DNA from: JBBRWV01 sp038248985
GTDB lineage: Bacteria > Planctomycetota > Phycisphaerae > WQYP01
DNA length: 64,000 nucleotides
Direction: 5' to 3'
NCBI GenBank assembly: GCA_038248985.1
Contig: JBBRWV010000002.1
Coordinates: forward strand, 1 to 64,000
Shown here: positions 26,251 to 35,189 of the stretch, piece by piece
Layout: each line of letters starts with the position of its first letter
Position numbering within the stretch: position 1 is the first letter of the stretch
Notes under the pieces: generated by a model
What the model saw: the letters and a program-made list of their open reading frames with translations, nothing else
The model's database searches: none
Told to the model about the DNA's origin: nothing
Translations under genes and position numbers: made by a program

Positions 26251-27510
26251 ATGAATGCTATCAAGGCCAACTTGTTCCTCATTGTGCTGGGAGCCGTCGT
26301 CGTGTTGGGCGGAGGAATCCTTTGGTGGTGGTCCTCCGACAAACAAGTAGTCCTGCAACAAGCCATGGAAGACCGCGCCAAACAAGAAAAGACCATCCGT
26401 TCAGCCTATTTGAAAGTTCCGATCGAAATTCCGGGGGGAGGCATGAAATTCCAGGGCGCGGTGGCCGATAACGTGATCAAAGTGCGGGAGGTGATTCAGA
26501 AACACACCAAAGAACAAGTCACTCTTATTTCCGAAACCGCCGCCAAAGAAAACGAGAAAAACCGGGTCCAACATCAGGGCGGCAAGGTTGTGCCCCTCAT
26601 TTATGATCCGGAAATCGGGAAAATGGTGAGCCTGGATAATTTCCTGCCGACAATGGCCCGCAGCACCGATGGACACGCCTTCAACCGAATTTACTCCAGG
26701 ATGGTGCCCTCCCTGCTTCTTCGCCTCGTAGGCTCCTCCTCCCCGGCCGTAGCGCCCACCACAAACGAGATCACCCTCGCGTTCGAAGCCGATAAAGCCG
26801 CTCGCCTAAGCAAGGCTCCCCTGGACCTCAAGGGGGGAGTCCTGCAACCCCCCACTGGCCTGGCCGATCCCAAAATGCTGCAGGATTTCACCAAGAAATT
26901 CGTCTCCAATCGGGCCGCCAATATCAAAATGTACGTCCATGAAAATGCCTTCGTCATCGAGCCCTGGATGGACAAAGGCATCGAACCCACCGAAGCACAA
27001 ATTTTCGAAACCTTTGTGCATCAATGGATCCAGGAGGACGTCGTTCGCTCCATCATGCACGTCAACGAAAAATCCAAAAATGTGGGTGAATCCGCCGTCA
27101 AACGCCTCGACAAAATCTCCATCGGAGGGGAGGGCGGCGCCCTCTTCGTCGCCGGCGCTCGCGCGGCGGATGCCTCGGGGATTGATTTCTCAAAAAGCAT
27201 GACCGGTCGCACCGGCTCGGGCGAATACGACGTGGTGATGCTCAACATTTCGATGATTATCGATCCGTCCAAGCTCAATGCATTTTGCGAAGCTCTCTAT
27301 GTTCAAAACAATGGCTACACCGTGCTCAACATCAAACAGCAGTCCGTAGACCCCTACTTGGCGGCGAGCGAAGGTTATCTGCTCGGCGTTAATCAATGTG
27401 TATCCGTACAGATGCAGATCGAATGCCTGATGTTCCGCAAATGGACTGACAAACTTATGCCCGCCGAGTTTCGCCGCTCCCTCGGGCCCGATACCGCACG
27501 ACCGAGATGA
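26251..27510 (+). CDS. Single-pass membrane protein of the pilus-like cluster
   Basis: A 419-residue protein with an N-terminal membrane segment (8-26, ending IIWWW-like at GGGILWWWSS) and a helical stretch (about 30-105) rich in Lys, Glu and Gln that may be a coiled coil. The rest is probably two alpha-beta domains; the late one (about 320-375) has the DVVMLNISMIIDPSKLNAFCEALY pattern expected for a ferredoxin-like PilN/PilO fold. CGGAGG lies 8 bases before the ATG. By position between PilM and secretin it corresponds to PilN/PilO of classical systems or the Amuc_1100-type protein of Akkermansia. Sequence identity to any of these was not established. Confidence 0.68.
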   Translation: MNAIKANLFLIVLGAVVVLGGGILWWWSSDKQVVLQQAMEDRAKQEKTIRSAYLKVPIEIPGGGMKFQGAVADNVIKVREVIQKHTKEQVTLISETAAKENEKNRVQHQGGKVVPLIYDPEIGKMVSLDNFLPTMARSTDGHAFNRIYSRMVPSLLLRLVGSSSPAVAPTTNEITLAFEADKAARLSKAPLDLKGGVLQPPTGLADPKMLQDFTKKFVSNRAANIKMYVHENAFVIEPWMDKGIEPTEAQIFETFVHQWIQEDVVRSIMHVNEKSKNVGESAVKRLDKISIGGEGGALFVAGARAADASGIDFSKSMTGRTGSGEYDVVMLNISMIIDPSKLNAFCEALYVQNNGYTVLNIKQQSVDPYLAASEGYLLGVNQCVSVQMQIECLMFRKWTDKLMPAEFRRSLGPDTARPR

Positions 27511-27652
27511 TATTCATCGGCAACCTCCGCCGCTCAACGCGGTTCCCTCCATCTCGGCCACACGTACCCGGGGCGAAAACATCCCTCAAATATCCAGAAA
27601 AGTCTTCTGGACCTGAAATCAGTAACCCTCATCTCCTGTTGGAGAAACGCAC

Positions 27653-29278
27653 ATGAAAATCAAGAACCTCAACCTGCTGGAACGTCACGTCGAGAAAATA
27701 ACTCTGGCCGTGGCCGCCGCTGCGGGCCTGTTGCTGGTGTATTGGGCATCACAACCCGCGACGATCGAAGCTCCCGCCGGCCTCGGCAAAGCCCAGTTGA
27801 CCGCCCCAGAGGTGGAACAGGAAGTTTCCAAGGCCCTGGATGAAGTCGAGTCCTCTCGGGCCAAGACCAATGCCCTTTCCCAGCGACAACTGCTGGGGCC
27901 CAACTCCCTCAGAAACTATTTGCCTGAATATGTCAAAAGCCAGGAAGTACCGCTTCCACCCGAGTTGGTGAAGGCGACTGTACCTCAGTTTGCCCCATTA
28001 AATTCCCCCGTGGTGCCCATTGAACTAACGCCCATCACTTCCGAATTCGCCAGCACCGTCCCCCACGTGCCCACCCCCACCAGCCTCATCGCCCGCGCCG
28101 ACCGCGGCGTCGTCATCATCCCTCCCGCAGCCACTGAATCCGTACCCGCACCGCTGCCCGGAGAAGCACCCGTGCCCGCAGGCACTCTGGCCGACCTCAA
28201 CTGGGTCGTCATCGGGGGACGTTTCCCCGTCCTGGAGTTCCGCGATTCCATGGCCGATAAGGGCGAAAAAGAACCCCATCCCGTCCCGGAAAAACGCAAC
28301 CAAATTACCTTCTATCGCGTCGAAGTGCAGCGCCGTGAACGAATCTCCGGCCAATGGAACAACTGGCAAAACGTGCCCCCCACCAAGGCCAACGGCCCTC
28401 TCATCACCGTCAACATGGCCGATGCCCGCGGCGAAGCTGTAATCCAGGCCACAGACATCATCGACACTCACTGGCGTAACATCCTCACCCCGCCGTTTTA
28501 CCAATCCGCCACCGGCCAGCCGATTCCCGGCTTGCTGGTTCCGGAACCCGGCGCAGCAGGCAAAACCGCTCCCGTGGCACCCGGCATCACGCCGGATGGT
28601 GGCCCATTGGGCAGCGATGGTTCCCGCGCGGCAGGCGCGGGAGCCAATTTTGTTGCCGGTGTTCCCCAGGATCTGGCAACCATCCGCCTGCATGCCGCAT
28701 CCGTCCCCTTCTGGTTTTTTGATGAAACCGTGACACCTGAACAAACCTACTCCTACCGCGTTCGCATGACGCTCTTCAATCCCGTATTTCAGATGGATAA
28801 ACGCGTGAAGTTGATCGTCGCCAGCAAGCCCGCCGAAGCAATGCGCAACGTACCCTGGCTTTCCTCCGAATGGGCGGAGTTGGGCGGTGAAGTAAGCATC
28901 AATGCCAATCAATACTTCTTCTTCCGCGCCGGTCTCGAGTTGCGCGGCGGCGCTACCGTCTCCGTTCGAATCTACAAATGGTCGCTGGGCATTTGGCACC
29001 TCACTGAAGAAACCGCCCCCATCGGCGGCACAATTGGCAGACCGCAAGCCGGCACCGACGGAGTCGACTTCTTCACCGGATACACTCTGGTCGACGCCGT
29101 AAAAACCACCGACGGCGATACCCAACTGGTCTTGTTGTCCCCTTCCGGTGATCTGGTATCACGCTCTGTCCGTGTGGACTCGAATAACAAGAAAATGAAA
29201 GAACTCGACGGTCTGATCAAACTGGCGACACCGCCACGCGTTCCGGGCAAGCCGGGCTTGACTCCAGAAAAACCCTGA
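27653..29278 (+). CDS. Second membrane-anchored protein of the pilus-like cluster
   Basis: A 541-residue protein with an N-terminal cytoplasmic tail, one membrane segment (about 17-33) and a large outside part. The latter contains Pro-rich stretches (about 95-190) typical of a periplasm-spanning linker, and beta-rich pieces such as QTYSYRVRMTLFNPVF (about 364-379), reminiscent of a fibronectin-like or PilP-like domain. TTGGAGAAA is upstream of the ATG. The 142-base gap before it has no gene. In a PilMNOPQ-type series this position, just before the secretin, is that of PilP, which docks the inner-membrane parts to PilQ; that analogy is positional inference. No family recognised. Confidence 0.65.
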   Translation: MKIKNLNLLERHVEKITLAVAAAAGLLLVYWASQPATIEAPAGLGKAQLTAPEVEQEVSKALDEVESSRAKTNALSQRQLLGPNSLRNYLPEYVKSQEVPLPPELVKATVPQFAPLNSPVVPIELTPITSEFASTVPHVPTPTSLIARADRGVVIIPPAATESVPAPLPGEAPVPAGTLADLNWVVIGGRFPVLEFRDSMADKGEKEPHPVPEKRNQITFYRVEVQRRERISGQWNNWQNVPPTKANGPLITVNMADARGEAVIQATDIIDTHWRNILTPPFYQSATGQPIPGLLVPEPGAAGKTAPVAPGITPDGGPLGSDGSRAAGAGANFVAGVPQDLATIRLHAASVPFWFFDETVTPEQTYSYRVRMTLFNPVFQMDKRVKLIVASKPAEAMRNVPWLSSEWAELGGEVSINANQYFFFRAGLELRGGATVSVRIYKWSLGIWHLTEETAPIGGTIGRPQAGTDGVDFFTGYTLVDAVKTTDGDTQLVLLSPSGDLVSRSVRVDSNNKKMKELDGLIKLATPPRVPGKPGLTPEKP

Positions 29279-29643
29279 AGCACCCCAACGGGATTCTTAT
29301 ATGCGTCAGATCATGATGAAACAGCAAGCCGCCGCAATCTGCGAGACCAAACATCTGGATTTTTTGCGTGAGAAATGGTTGCAAGCGCATGGCTTTGCTT
29401 TTAGGATTCCAACAGTTCTGCACTCAAACTCGGATGGGTGCGACATTTCCAAGGATGGCAATTCCTTAAAGTTTGTGGAAACGGGTGGCGCTGGTGTTTA
29501 ATTCCTGACTCCTTTTTGATTCGTGAGGCCCTTGTCGCGGTATCTCCGCTACGCCCGCCTCACCTGCCTCTTTCAGGATTTTCAGCTCGCCGCTTTATGT
29601 TTTGTTCAGTTCTTCGGGTTGGTGCGGTAATAGGAGTAACGCC
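29279..29643 (+). promoter_or_regulatory. 365-base spacer with possible secretin promoter and structured leader
   Basis: No credible gene; a 66-codon frame at 29301-29501 has no Shine-Dalgarno and no recognisable content. Composition is clearly more AT-rich than the flanking genes. Possible promoter: TTGCAA (29379-29384), 17 bases, TAGGAT (29402-29407). A nested structure lies at 29523-29563: outer arms GTGAGGC and GCCTCAC, inner hairpin GCGG-TATCT-CCGC. The secretin may thus have its own control, separate from the three upstream genes. Confidence 0.35.
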
Positions 29644-32600
29644 TTGAAGAAGCGTCTAAGGTCTCGGGTTCTCGCGGTTGGCATGGCTTCGTCCACGCTT
29701 CTGGGCTCTGGCGGTCTGCTGTATACGCACACCTCGCTCTTGGCTCAAGACAAACCTTCAGCCATTGAGCTGTTGGACCGCGGAGCAAAACTCTACGAGC
29801 AACAACAATACGTCGACGCCAAAAAGGTGCTGCTCGACATCGACCCGGCACAACTGCCGGAAGATCAACGCGCCCGCCTCACCACGTTGACCACTAACAC
29901 CAATCTGGCCCTCGCCAAGCTCACCGATTCCAACTCCGTGTTCGATGCTGCCCAAGCCGCCCAAGGTGCCGATAAACTCGTCATGGTCCTCAAGGGTTAT
30001 CAGTCGATCATTGACGACCCTAAGGCCACGCCCGAACTTAAAGAAAAAGCCAAAATTCAACACGCCCTCGCCACCGAATTGCAAAAGTCCAAGGCTGATC
30101 AAATGAAAGCCTTGCTGAAAGAAGCCGACACCCTTTACGCCGCCGGCAAATTCGACGAAGCCGACAACGCCCTCAATACCGTCGATTCCGTCGGCGGAGA
30201 CCTCGGCTGGCAGGACAACTCCAAGTCCGACGCCTTGCATAAGAAAATCGCGGAAAAACGCCTCGCCCTCGCCAAAGCCAACGCTACCCCCGAAACCCCC
30301 GCCGCACCGGCCACGCCCCAGGCCCCGACTACGGCCACCGTCGCCGCGCCCCCCGCACCGACTCCCGACGTGACCCACGTCACCGCTCCTTCGGTGACCA
30401 CGCCCACTCCCGCCGGCTCCGGCATCGTGACTGAAACAATTCAGGCCGACGATATCCAGCGGCAACGCGCCCTCGAGCTTTACAACAATTCCATGAAACA
30501 ATCCACCGTGGAAATGGCCAAACCCAATTACCCCGCCGCCATCGAGAATGCCCGCCAGGCCTCCATCATCATTGATGCCAACAAACAATTCTTCTCCGTC
30601 GCCGAAAGCAATTCGCTGCGTGACGCCGCCCAGGCTCAGCTACGCACCGCTGCGGACAAAAAAGTCGTCTGGGATAACCAGCAAACTGTCAAAGCCAATG
30701 AAGAAGCCGTGCGTTTGGACAAGATCCGGGCCGAAAAACGCATTGGCGATCGTAAAAAACAGGTCGATGGACTGATGCGCGACGCCCAGAAGTTCGTCGA
30801 AGTTCAGCAATACAAAGAAGCCGCCGAAACCCTTCGCCTCGTCATCGAAATCGACAAGACCAACAGCTCCGCCCGCTTGGCCCTCCAACTCATCACTGAA
30901 AAAATTTACTACCGCGAGTACAACACCCTCGTGCAAAGGCAATCTGCCGAAACGGTCCGCCAAATGGTGGACAGCCGCGAACACCTGATTCCCTATGCCG
31001 ATCTCATGGTCTATCCGGAAGACTGGATCGCATTGACCCGCACCCGCGTCGGCGATCAGGGAAATCAGGATACGCCTGCCAATCGCGCCGTACGCGAACG
31101 CCTCGATGACAATCTGAAGGAAATCTCGGCCGAAAATCAGGCCTTTGAAAAAGTCATCACCTTCCTCCGCGACAACACCAACACCAATATCTTCGTGAAC
31201 TGGAAAGCCCTGGATGCCGCAGGCATCGCCCGTGAAACCCAGGTTTCCGTCAGCCTGCGCGAAGTCGCCTTCAAAAAAGTCCTGGCCACGATCCTCGCCG
31301 AAGTGGGCGGGGGCACAGCCAATCTCGGCTACACCATCGATGACGGTGTAATCACGATCTCCACCCGCGACGACTTGAACTCCGCAAAATATCAGACCGT
31401 CCGCGTGTTCGATATCCGCGACATGCTGGTGCAGCCCGACAACGCCGTCCAGCCCCCATCCTTTAACCTCTCCGACATCACCAAGGGCGGTACCACCACA
31501 GGTGGTACCGGCAGCGGCGGCGGGGCAGGTGGCTCGCTGTTTTCCGATTCCGCAGGCGGCGGTGCTGCCACCGGCGGCGCACGGCCCAAAACCGAAATCG
31601 TCACGGAAATCGTCGACACCATCAAGGCCACCGTCGCCCCCGAATCCTGGCGCGACACCGGCGGCACCATCGGCTCCATCCGCGAACTGAATGGACAATT
31701 GATCGTCAACCAGACCATTGATAACCAGATTGCCGTTCATAACCTGCTCTCCCAGCTTCGCGAAACTCGCGCCCTCATGATCGCCATCGAAGCGCGCCTC
31801 CTCCTCGTCAGCAACAACTTCCTCGACGATTTTGGCTTCGGCTGGAACGTCACTATCCCCGCCGGCGTCATTGGCGGAAGCGTGGGTGCACTGAGCTTCG
31901 GCAACAACACCTCCAACCTCGCCTTGCCGCCCTCCACCGGCGTGCCCGGCTCCCTCTCGGGAATCCTCGGCGGCTCTTCCGCCACCTCCAGCCTCTCCGT
32001 TGCCGGCTCCATCATCGACAACTGGCAGTTGGATATCCTCCTCCGGGCCACCCAAGCCGACAAACGTACCGTCACCGTCACCGCCCCCCGCGTCACCCTC
32101 TTCAACGGCCAACGCGGCTATATCGCCGTCACCAATCAGCAGAACTTCGTCTCCAACTTCAACCAGTCCGTTGCCTCCGGCGGCATCAACGGCAGTGGCT
32201 CCACCGGTACCAACCTCACCGTCTCCACCTTGACGACCGGCGTCGTGCTCTACGTCGAAGCCACCGTCTCCTCCGATCGCCGTTATGTAATCATGAAACT
32301 TCGCCCCCAACTCTCCAACCTCGAAGGCATCGATACCTATGCTTCGGACGGTACCAACATTGGCGGCGACAACAACAACAACAATAATAATAATAATAAC
32401 AACAACAACGGCCAGTTCGGCGGCGGCGGCTCATTCGTTCAGTTGCCCCGCATCTCCTACACCACTGTCGACACCATGGTCTCCGTTCCCGACGGCGGCA
32501 CACTGCTCATCGGCGGCCAGAAACTCGTCGGCGAAGCCGAAATCGAAGTCGGCGTCCCCGTACTCTCCAAAATCCCCGGCCTCAACCGCCTGTTCACCAA

Positions 32601-32811
32601 CCGTTCATTCACCAAAGATGAACGTACCCTCCTCATCCTCGTCAAACCCAAGATTATCATCCAAAAAGAAGAAGAAACCCGCCTCTTTGGTCCCAACTAT
32701 GACCGTCCCAGCGGCATTCAGTCGGGTATCCCCATGACCAACGGCGCGGCAGGCATTGGCGTCAACTCGGGTATCTCCCCCTCCGCCATCGGTACACCTA
32801 CCCTCAGATAA
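29644..32811 (+). CDS. Secretin (PilQ/GspD type) with N-terminal TPR region
   Basis: A 1055-residue outer-membrane channel protein. Start is a TTG at 29644, placed 7 bases after AGGAG (29632-29636); it gives a basic-hydrophobic signal peptide (about 1-35, ending SLLAQ). Residues about 40-420 are helical TPR-like repeats with an Ala/Pro/Thr-rich linker (210-260). N-type domains follow (about 515-700), then the secretin core (about 715-1020) ending with VPVLSKIPGLNRLFTN (from about 971) and TLLILVKPKI. A run of 13 Asn sits at 910-922. Secretins form the multimeric outer-membrane pore of type IV pili or type II secretion. The assembly ATPase, pilins and PilC were not found in the window. Classical secretins are 600-750 residues. 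Confidence 0.93.
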   Translation: MKKRLRSRVLAVGMASSTLLGSGGLLYTHTSLLAQDKPSAIELLDRGAKLYEQQQYVDAKKVLLDIDPAQLPEDQRARLTTLTTNTNLALAKLTDSNSVFDAAQAAQGADKLVMVLKGYQSIIDDPKATPELKEKAKIQHALATELQKSKADQMKALLKEADTLYAAGKFDEADNALNTVDSVGGDLGWQDNSKSDALHKKIAEKRLALAKANATPETPAAPATPQAPTTATVAAPPAPTPDVTHVTAPSVTTPTPAGSGIVTETIQADDIQRQRALELYNNSMKQSTVEMAKPNYPAAIENARQASIIIDANKQFFSVAESNSLRDAAQAQLRTAADKKVVWDNQQTVKANEEAVRLDKIRAEKRIGDRKKQVDGLMRDAQKFVEVQQYKEAAETLRLVIEIDKTNSSARLALQLITEKIYYREYNTLVQRQSAETVRQMVDSREHLIPYADLMVYPEDWIALTRTRVGDQGNQDTPANRAVRERLDDNLKEISAENQAFEKVITFLRDNTNTNIFVNWKALDAAGIARETQVSVSLREVAFKKVLATILAEVGGGTANLGYTIDDGVITISTRDDLNSAKYQTVRVFDIRDMLVQPDNAVQPPSFNLSDITKGGTTTGGTGSGGGAGGSLFSDSAGGGAATGGARPKTEIVTEIVDTIKATVAPESWRDTGGTIGSIRELNGQLIVNQTIDNQIAVHNLLSQLRETRALMIAIEARLLLVSNNFLDDFGFGWNVTIPAGVIGGSVGALSFGNNTSNLALPPSTGVPGSLSGILGGSSATSSLSVAGSIIDNWQLDILLRATQADKRTVTVTAPRVTLFNGQRGYIAVTNQQNFVSNFNQSVASGGINGSGSTGTNLTVSTLTTGVVLYVEATVSSDRRYVIMKLRPQLSNLEGIDTYASDGTNIGGDNNNNNNNNNNNNNGQFGGGGSFVQLPRISYTTVDTMVSVPDGGTLLIGGQKLVGEAEIEVGVPVLSKIPGLNRLFTNRSFTKDERTLLILVKPKIIIQKEEETRLFGPNYDRPSGIQSGIPMTNGAAGIGVNSGISPSAIGTPTLR
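32371..32409 (+). repeat. Trinucleotide (AAC/AAT) tract coding poly-Asn
   Basis: Thirteen consecutive Asn codons in the order four AAC, five AAT, four AAC, inside the secretin core. The unit length keeps the frame, so slippage would change the Asn number rather than switch the gene off. Confidence 0.9.
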
Positions 32812-32837
32812 CGCCGCCTCTATTCACTCAAAAACTC

Positions 32838-32879
32838 AGGGCCGATCAGATGACTCATCTGATCGGCCCTTTCTGTTTT
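32838..32879. terminator. Rho-independent terminator between secretin and TPR-transferase
   Basis: Perfect 16-base arms (32838-32853 and 32855-32870) around one central base, followed by a T-rich stretch (32871-32879) for the + strand; the minus side has an A-run complement at 32830-32834. Lies between two convergent genes. Confidence 0.87.
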
Positions 32880-32911
32880 GTCGGAGCGCTGCTCAGCGCC
32901 ATTCCCCTGTC

Positions 32912-35086
32912 TCAACCCGCCGAAGCACACCATGTCTTCCAAGCCTGTCGATACGCCGCTCCGATCGACCTCGCGAATCCCGGGCCATCCATCAGTGGAG
33001 ACTCAATCATCCGCTGTCGCAGCGTGGAACGTATCCACGCCAACTGGTCCAGATTCGTCGCCAGGCTCTGAACAATCCCGATAAACTCTTCCGGCGCCCG
33101 CGCCACCAGTTCGGTCATTCCCAAATTCGATAGCTGGCTCAATCCCGCCCGACTCGCCACCGTGTTGCCCACAAGCGTCACCACCGGCACCCCCATCCAA
33201 CTGGAATCCAGGCTTGTGGTGTGACCGTTGTACGGGAAGCTGTCGAGCCCAATATCGATGTCCTGGTAAATGGCCAGGTACCTGAGCCGCGCTCGCGGCT
33301 GGGCGAAACTTACCCGCTCCGAAGCGATTCCCTGCCTCTCCAGAAAGCCCCTCATCCGCGCCCGGTGCGCGCCCTCCCGCGCCAGCATCACCAGTCGCGA
33401 CTGGGGAACCGCGTGCATCGCCCGCGCCCACAATGCCAGCACTTCGTCCCCGATCTTGCAAAGGTTGTTGAGGTTGCCGAAGGTGATGTAACCCCGATCT
33501 TTGGCCGGCAAAGGCGAAACCGGTGGCTCTTCCGTCAGCGGATAAAAGCACCAGAAGCTGTGCGCCAGCCGCAGCGATTTTTCAGAATAATACGCGTCAT
33601 ACAACCCCTCCGGATCCAGGTAAGGATCGGTCAGGCGGTAGTCAATCGCCGAAAGACCCGTCGTCCCCGGGTAGCCCGCAAAGGTCACCTGCACCGGTGC
33701 CGGCTTCCGCGCAAACAACTCCATGCGCCCGCCCGCCATATGGAGCGACAGGTCCACGAGAATATCAATGCGATCCCCCCGAATCAGCTTTGCCGCGTCC
33801 TGATCGCTCAGCAGGTGAATGTCCCGCCACGTGAGCGGCAGAGATTGAAAATGACGACTGAATAAGTCCGTCGTCGAAGCGTTGGAATAACAAAAAATCT
33901 CCAACGCCCCCCGATCATGCTCCTCCATGAGCGGCACCAGATTGCGCCCTACCACATGGTTGCGAAAATCCGCGGAGACATACCCCACTCGAAGCCGCCG
34001 CCCAGGCACGGGCTCTTGTGTGTGCGGCCGAATCTCTTTCGCCAGCGGCTGCCCGATATGCACGTCCCACAGTCTGTGCTCGGCGTATAGTTGCGCCATG
34101 TCATAGCCCGGTTGAAACAGCAGTGTGTAAATCAGGTTGCCCCGGGCTGTGCCATATGCGGGGTCAATCTCCAGCGCCTTACGGTAGCACTCAATGGCTT
34201 CACCCACGAGGGCCTGATTCTTGAGACAGTTTCCCAGGTTGTTGTATGCCTGACCGAACCGCGGATCGTTCTCAATCGCCCGTCGATAATACGCGACAGC
34301 CTCCTCCGATCGGTTCAGGGTCTGGCAGGTATCACCCATCCCCAGCAATGCGCTCGCATTGGCCGGCTGAAGAATGAGCATTTTCTGAAAACACTCGAGA
34401 GCCTTGTCCGACTCACCATTGTCCCGATAGGCATTCCCCAGGTTGTAAAGCCCTTCAATAAAATCAGGCTTGAGAATACGCGCTTTTTCCAAATGCTCGA
34501 TGGCTTGCGGAATCTTGAACTGCCGCATCAGCACCAGGCCCAAGTTGCTGTGAACTTCCGCCACGTCAGGGCGAATTTCCAGCGCGCGTCCAAAACTTTC
34601 CGCAGCTTCCGTCCATCGCCCGGCTACGCGATACGCGTTGCCCAGCGCATTGAATGCATCATACGAACGCGGCTCCAATTGCGTCACGCGCAACGCCGAG
34701 GCCGTCGCTTCCTCATATCTCAACTGCCCTTGCAGCGCAATCGTCAGGTTGATGAGCGCATCGGTAAAATCCGGCTCCAGCCGCAACGCCTGCTGATACG
34801 CCGCAATCGCTTCGTCGAGTTTGCCCTGGGCGCGCAACGCCTCGCCCAGGTTCGAATAAAAGCCAGGATGGGTTTTAACCAGCGCTATCGCTTCCCGTAT
34901 GAGCGCCTCGGCAGCCTCGTGCTCCCCCGCTTGATGCGCCAACACACCCAGCAAATGAAAGGCATCTGCACAACGCGGGTCCGTCGCCAAAATGCGCCGG
35001 TACAGCACCTCCGCCTCACGCAGCCGACCCGCCTGGTGATCCGCAATTGCCTGCTGTAACGCCTCAGCGATGGTTAGTTCTGCCAT
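32912..35086 (-). CDS. TPR protein with O-GlcNAc-transferase-like domain (GT41)
   Basis: A 724-residue protein. About ten tetratricopeptide repeats (10-345; for example SNLGEALRAQGKLDEAIAAY) precede a GT41/SPINDLY-type catalytic region (about 360-715) starting RLRVGYVSADFRNH and including DLSLHMAGGRMELFARK and a late SYNGHTTSLDSSWMGVPVVT-like UDP-sugar binding part. Such enzymes put a single sugar on Ser/Thr of proteins. Start 35086 has GGTGAT just upstream and opens at the first repeat; 35119 does not. It lies downstream of and convergent with the secretin, so it may modify envelope or pilus proteins, an inference from position. Sugar donor unknown. Confidence 0.88.
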   Translation of the reverse strand: MAELTIAEALQQAIADHQAGRLREAEVLYRRILATDPRCADAFHLLGVLAHQAGEHEAAEALIREAIALVKTHPGFYSNLGEALRAQGKLDEAIAAYQQALRLEPDFTDALINLTIALQGQLRYEEATASALRVTQLEPRSYDAFNALGNAYRVAGRWTEAAESFGRALEIRPDVAEVHSNLGLVLMRQFKIPQAIEHLEKARILKPDFIEGLYNLGNAYRDNGESDKALECFQKMLILQPANASALLGMGDTCQTLNRSEEAVAYYRRAIENDPRFGQAYNNLGNCLKNQALVGEAIECYRKALEIDPAYGTARGNLIYTLLFQPGYDMAQLYAEHRLWDVHIGQPLAKEIRPHTQEPVPGRRLRVGYVSADFRNHVVGRNLVPLMEEHDRGALEIFCYSNASTTDLFSRHFQSLPLTWRDIHLLSDQDAAKLIRGDRIDILVDLSLHMAGGRMELFARKPAPVQVTFAGYPGTTGLSAIDYRLTDPYLDPEGLYDAYYSEKSLRLAHSFWCFYPLTEEPPVSPLPAKDRGYITFGNLNNLCKIGDEVLALWARAMHAVPQSRLVMLAREGAHRARMRGFLERQGIASERVSFAQPRARLRYLAIYQDIDIGLDSFPYNGHTTSLDSSWMGVPVVTLVGNTVASRAGLSQLSNLGMTELVARAPEEFIGIVQSLATNLDQLAWIRSTLRQRMIESPLMDGPGFARSIGAAYRQAWKTWCASAG

Positions 35087-35117
35087 AGGATCACCATGAT
35101 ACAAAGTTGTGCAGCTC

Positions 35118-35154
35118 AAAAAAAACAGACCCCGGCGTTACACGCCGGGATCTG
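35118..35154 (-). terminator. Rho-independent terminator of xylA
   Basis: Arms 35126-35138 and 35142-35154 around a 3-base loop. Read on the minus strand the one non-identical pair becomes a G-U pair and eight T follow directly. It ends the xylose isomerase transcript before the TPR-transferase, so the latter needs its own promoter or readthrough. Confidence 0.9.
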
Positions 35155-35189
35155 TGAAAAATTCATTTTTTCAATTCACCCGCGCTCAA

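Noticed and set aside
29301..29501. 66-codon + frame before the secretin
   Set aside because: No ribosome site, no recognisable content, in a region better explained as a leader.
30640..32310. 556-codon minus frame inside the secretin gene
   Set aside because: Antisense to a clear secretin; low-complexity Gly/Asp/Val content and no family motif.
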